Positions 61,271-64,000 of a DNA stretch of 64,000 bases are shown piece by piece. This DNA is from CAUJIW01 sp963205175. Lineage in GTDB: Bacteria; Pseudomonadota; Alphaproteobacteria; Sphingomonadales; Sphingomonadaceae. A program made the translations under genes and the position numbers. The notes beneath the pieces are model-generated. The model ran no database searches. It saw only the letters and a list, made by a program, of their open reading frames with translations, and was not told the DNA's origin. The DNA is taken from the NCBI GenBank assembly GCA_041060555.1, contig JBEUDS010000017.1; one strand, 5' to 3'. The stretch's first letter is position 1; each line of letters opens with the position of its first letter.

Positions 61271-61303
61271 AGAGGGAGATGGGTCGCCATCTCCCTCTTT
61301 GCG
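61271..61303 (+). terminator. Intrinsic terminator after rpmA
   Basis: AGAGGGAGATGG and CCATCTCCCTCT form a perfect 12-bp stem with loop GTCG, followed by TTGCGTTT. It ends the rplU-rpmA unit, so the GNAT-obgE-proB genes need their own promoter or read-through. Confidence 0.78.
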
Positions 61304-61379
61304 TTTCTCCCTCTCGCCACGCGCTACCGCGCCGGACCGGCCAGGCCGATTCGCCGCGACCCTTGGGAGGGGAAGAGAC

Positions 61380-61934
61380 ATGTTCATTCGCACTGACAGA
61401 CTGCTGTTGCGGCCGCTGTGGCCGGAGGATGCGCCGGCGGTGGCGCGCGGCGCCGGCGACCGGGCGGTGGCGTGGATGCTCGCGCGGGTGCCCCATCCCT
61501 ACACGCTGCATGACGCCGCGGTGTTCATCGACGGCTTGCAGGGCGCGCCGGAGCCGGTGTTCGCCATGCTGACCCATGACCTGCCGGAGGTGCCGCTGGT
61601 CGGCGTCATCGGCCTGCACCGGGGCGATGGCGGCTATGAGCTGGGGTACTGGCTGGCGCGCGCGGCGTGGGGCTGTGGCTATGCCACCGAGGCCGGCCGG
61701 GCGGTGCTGGATCTGGCGTTCGAGGGCTTGCGCCTGCCACGCGTGGTCGCAGACCATTTTCACGACAATCCGGCGTCCGGCCGCGTGCTGGCCAAGCTCG
61801 GCTTCCGGCCGGTTGGCATGGCGCCGCGACACAGTCTGGCGCGGGGCGGGCTGGTGGACAGCCGCACGGTCGCATTGACGAGGCCCCAGTGGCGCGCCCA
61901 TAGAGCGGGACAGATGGAGATGAAGGCCGCATGA
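61380..61934 (+). CDS. GNAT-family N-acetyltransferase (RimJ-like)
   Basis: A 184-aa acetyltransferase. FIRTDRLLLRPLWPEDAPAV starts the fold, ELGYWLARAAWGCGYATEA is the acetyl-CoA pyrophosphate loop, and the ASGRVLAKLGFRPVG helix completes it. It resembles RimJ/RimL-type enzymes. ATG 61380 has AGGGGAAGAG upstream. Its stop overlaps the obgE start (ATGA), so it is co-expressed with obgE; the substrate is unknown. Confidence 0.88.
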   Translation: MFIRTDRLLLRPLWPEDAPAVARGAGDRAVAWMLARVPHPYTLHDAAVFIDGLQGAPEPVFAMLTHDLPEVPLVGVIGLHRGDGGYELGYWLARAAWGCGYATEAGRAVLDLAFEGLRLPRVVADHFHDNPASGRVLAKLGFRPVGMAPRHSLARGGLVDSRTVALTRPQWRAHRAGQMEMKAA

Positions 61935-62959
61935 AGTTTCTCGACCAGTGCAAGATCTTTCTGCGCTCAGGACAGGGCGGGGACGGCTGCGTCTCCTTCC
62001 GCCGCGAGAAGTTCGTCGAGTATGGCGGACCCGATGGGGGTGACGGCGGCAAGGGCGGCGACATCATCATCGAGTGCGTCGATGGCCTCAACACCCTGAT
62101 CGACTATCGCTACACCCAGCATTTCCGCGCCGAGCGCGGCCACCACGGCATGGGCCGCAACCGCACCGGCGCGCATGGCGCCGACATGGTGCTGAAGGTG
62201 CCGGCCGGCACCCAGGTGCTGGACGACGACCGCGAGCATGTGCTGGCCGACCTCACCGAGCCCGGCCAGCGGGTGGTGCTGTTGCGCGGTGGCGATGGCG
62301 GCAAGGGCAACGCCCATTTCAAGACCTCCACCAACCGGGCGCCGCGCAAGTTCATCCCCGGCTATCCGGGCGAGGAAATGTGGGTGTGGCTGCGCCTCAA
62401 GCTGATCGCCGACGCCGGCCTGGTCGGCCTGCCCAACGCCGGCAAGTCCACCTTCCTCAACGCGGTGTCCAACGCGCGGGCCAAGGTGGGGGACTATCCC
62501 TTCACCACCTTGAAGCCGCAGCTCGGCGTGGTGCGCCACAAGAGCCGCGAGTTCGTGCTCGCCGACATTCCCGGCCTGATCAAGGGCGCGGCGGAGGGGG
62601 TCGGCATCGGCGACCGCTTCCTCGGTCACATCGAGCGCTGCCGGGTGCTGCTGCATCTGGTCGACGGCACGGCCGACAGCCCGACCAAGGCCTATCGCAC
62701 GGTGCGCGAGGAGCTGGAGATGTACGGCGCCGGGCTGGAGGACAAGCCGGAGATCGTCGCGCTGAACAAGATCGACACGCTGGACCCGGCGGCGCTCAAG
62801 CGGCGCCAGTCGGCGCTGTCGCGCGCCATCGGCAAGCCGGTCCATCTGGTCTCGGCCGCCAGCGGCGAGGGGCTGGAGCCCATCCTCGACAAGCTGATCG
62901 AGAGTGTCGGCCGCTCGGTGGTCGAGCGGGCGGAGGAGACCGAATGGTCGCCGCTTTGA
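61931..62959 (+). CDS. obgE: Obg GTPase (ObgE/CgtA)
   Basis: A 342-aa GTPase. The Gly-rich Obg domain occupies residues 1-158. The G domain has the P-loop GLPNAGKST, DIPGL and NKID motifs. It acts in late 50S assembly and cell-cycle control. It is coupled to the GNAT gene (ATGA) and overlaps proB by 16 bp. Confidence 0.97.
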   Translation: MKFLDQCKIFLRSGQGGDGCVSFRREKFVEYGGPDGGDGGKGGDIIIECVDGLNTLIDYRYTQHFRAERGHHGMGRNRTGAHGADMVLKVPAGTQVLDDDREHVLADLTEPGQRVVLLRGGDGGKGNAHFKTSTNRAPRKFIPGYPGEEMWVWLRLKLIADAGLVGLPNAGKSTFLNAVSNARAKVGDYPFTTLKPQLGVVRHKSREFVLADIPGLIKGAAEGVGIGDRFLGHIERCRVLLHLVDGTADSPTKAYRTVREELEMYGAGLEDKPEIVALNKIDTLDPAALKRRQSALSRAIGKPVHLVSAASGEGLEPILDKLIESVGRSVVERAEETEWSPL

Positions 62960-64000
62960 GCCAGATTCCCGTTGACGCGCTGGTGGGCGCCGGGCTGTTC
63001 GCGCCCGCCGTCTGCCGCCGGCTGGTGGTCAAGATCGGCTCGTCGCTGCTGGTGACCGCCGAGGGGCAGGTCCGCCGCGCCTGGCTGGCCGATCTGGTCG
63101 CGGCGCTCGCCGCCCGGCGGGCGCAGGGCCAGCAGATCCTGGTGGTGTCCTCGGGCGCGGTGGCGCTGGGCGCCCGCCGCCTGAAGCTGGCCAAGGGCGG
63201 CCGGGCGAGCCTTGAGGACGCCCAGGCGGCGGCGGCCGTCGGTCAGATCGAACTGGCGCAGGTCTATGCCGAGCTGTTCGCCGGCCATGGCGTCCAGGCG
63301 GCTCAGATGCTGCTGACGCTCGACGATCTGGAGGACCGCCGGCGTTATCTCAACGTGCGCGCCACCGCCGACCGGCTGGTCGAGGCCGGCGCGGTGCCGG
63401 TGATCAACGAGAATGATACCGTCGCCACCGCCGAGATCCGCTTCGGCGACAACGACCGGCTGGCGGCGCGGGTCGGCCAGGCCGTCGAGGCCGATGGCGT
63501 CATTCTGCTGTCCGACATCGACGGGCTCTATACCGGCGACCCCAAGCGCGACCCCGACGCGACGCTGATCCCGCTGGTGCCAGTGCTGACGCCCGAGATC
63601 GAGGCGATGGCCGGGGGGACGACAGGCATGGGCTCCGGCGGCATGGTCTCCAAGCTGCAGGCGGCGCGCATCGCCGCCTCGGGCGGCTGCCACATGGCGA
63701 TCATCTCCGGCAAGGTCGACCACCCGCTGGCCCGTTTCGAGAGCCAGGGCATCGGCACCGTGTTCCCGGCGCCGGAAGCCGCGCCGGTGGCGCGCAAGCG
63801 CTGGCTGGCCGGGCGGCTGACGGTGGCTGGCACGCTGGTCATCGACGACGGCGCGGTGACGGCGCTGCGCCAGGGGCGCAGCCTGTTGCCGGCCGGCGTT
63901 CGCGCGGTCAGCGGCGGTTTCCAGCGTGGCGACGTGGTCGACATCGCCGGCCCCGACGGCCGGGTGGTGGCGCGCGGTCTGGCGGGGTATCCGTCCGACG
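62944..64000 (+). CDS. proB: Glutamate 5-kinase, 3' end outside window
   Basis: 352 codons are visible. The amino-acid kinase domain includes VVKIGSSLL, SSGAVALG, NENDTV and SDIDGLYTGDP; a PUA domain follows from about residue 275. It phosphorylates glutamate, the first step of proline synthesis. ATG 62944 lies within the end of obgE. The C-terminal codons fall beyond position 64000. Confidence 0.95.
   Translation, partial: MVAALSQIPVDALVGAGLFAPAVCRRLVVKIGSSLLVTAEGQVRRAWLADLVAALAARRAQGQQILVVSSGAVALGARRLKLAKGGRASLEDAQAAAAVGQIELAQVYAELFAGHGVQAAQMLLTLDDLEDRRRYLNVRATADRLVEAGAVPVINENDTVATAEIRFGDNDRLAARVGQAVEADGVILLSDIDGLYTGDPKRDPDATLIPLVPVLTPEIEAMAGGTTGMGSGGMVSKLQAARIAASGGCHMAIISGKVDHPLARFESQGIGTVFPAPEAAPVARKRWLAGRLTVAGTLVIDDGAVTALRQGRSLLPAGVRAVSGGFQRGDVVDIAGPDGRVVARGLAGYPSD

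Overview
This window is high-GC alphaproteobacterial DNA. The right end (about 58.6-64 kb) is ordinary chromosome: a tRNA-Ser(CGA), an amidase, and the core block rplU-rpmA-(GNAT acetyltransferase)-obgE-proB, an order typical of Alphaproteobacteria. I cannot fix the genus. Almost everything to the left of it is mobile or accessory DNA.

Layout. (1) 1-13.2 kb is a defence island. It holds the 3' end of a broken Mrr-type restriction gene, an AlpA/MerR-like helix-turn-helix gene, and a tight plus-strand operon: ribbon-helix-helix protein, DUF499 ATPase, DUF3780, DUF1156 DNA methylase, phospholipase-D/SNF2 helicase. Converging on it is a minus-strand operon with a small HTH gene, the DNA ADP-ribosyltransferase darT and its macrodomain antitoxin darG. 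(2) 13.4-35 kb carries the late genes of an apparently complete siphovirus prophage, all on the minus strand. Packaging and head genes are lambda-like (GpA terminase, gpW, lambda portal, a protease-major capsid fusion, DUF2190). The tail module resembles gene transfer agents (tape measure, DUF2460, DUF2163, NlpC/P60, J-like protein). Lysis follows (holin candidate, M15 endolysin, overlapping spanins). The tail chaperone pair is joined by a canonical -1 slippery heptamer. (3) 35-48 kb holds a DUF3489 gene and an unknown gene, then a ParB-methylase, a RuvC-like resolvase, a repeat-rich non-coding segment, a primase-helicase, a Cas4-like nuclease, an SF2 helicase, an SSB-like protein, a Sak4-like recombinase and an AlpA-like HTH gene. 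(4) 48-52 kb looks like the immunity switch. An XRE repressor and an ImmA/IrrE protease gene diverge from a DUF2188 gene followed by two unrecognised genes (395 and 314 aa). The minus-strand promoter and a perfect palindromic operator candidate lie between them. (5) 52-56 kb contains an unrecognised HTH/coiled-coil protein, then a small gene, DUF2924, a large serine recombinase and an HTH protein, each overlapping the next by 4 bp. (6) 56.1-58.3 kb is an XRE regulator and a SulP anion transporter.

How it fits together. I read the serine recombinase as the integrase and XRE/ImmA as the lysogeny switch. The leftward operon would give early, replication and then late functions. The defence island lies beyond the lysis genes, where temperate phages often carry cargo, but I could not see either attachment site. 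Membership of the island and of the SulP pair in the same element is therefore inference. The best candidates for under-described biology are the DUF499/DUF3780/DUF1156/PLD-helicase operon, the XRE/ImmA-controlled 395/314-aa pair, the inverted-repeat cluster at 40.17-40.38 kb, and the unknown proteins at 35995-36834 and 52104-53420.
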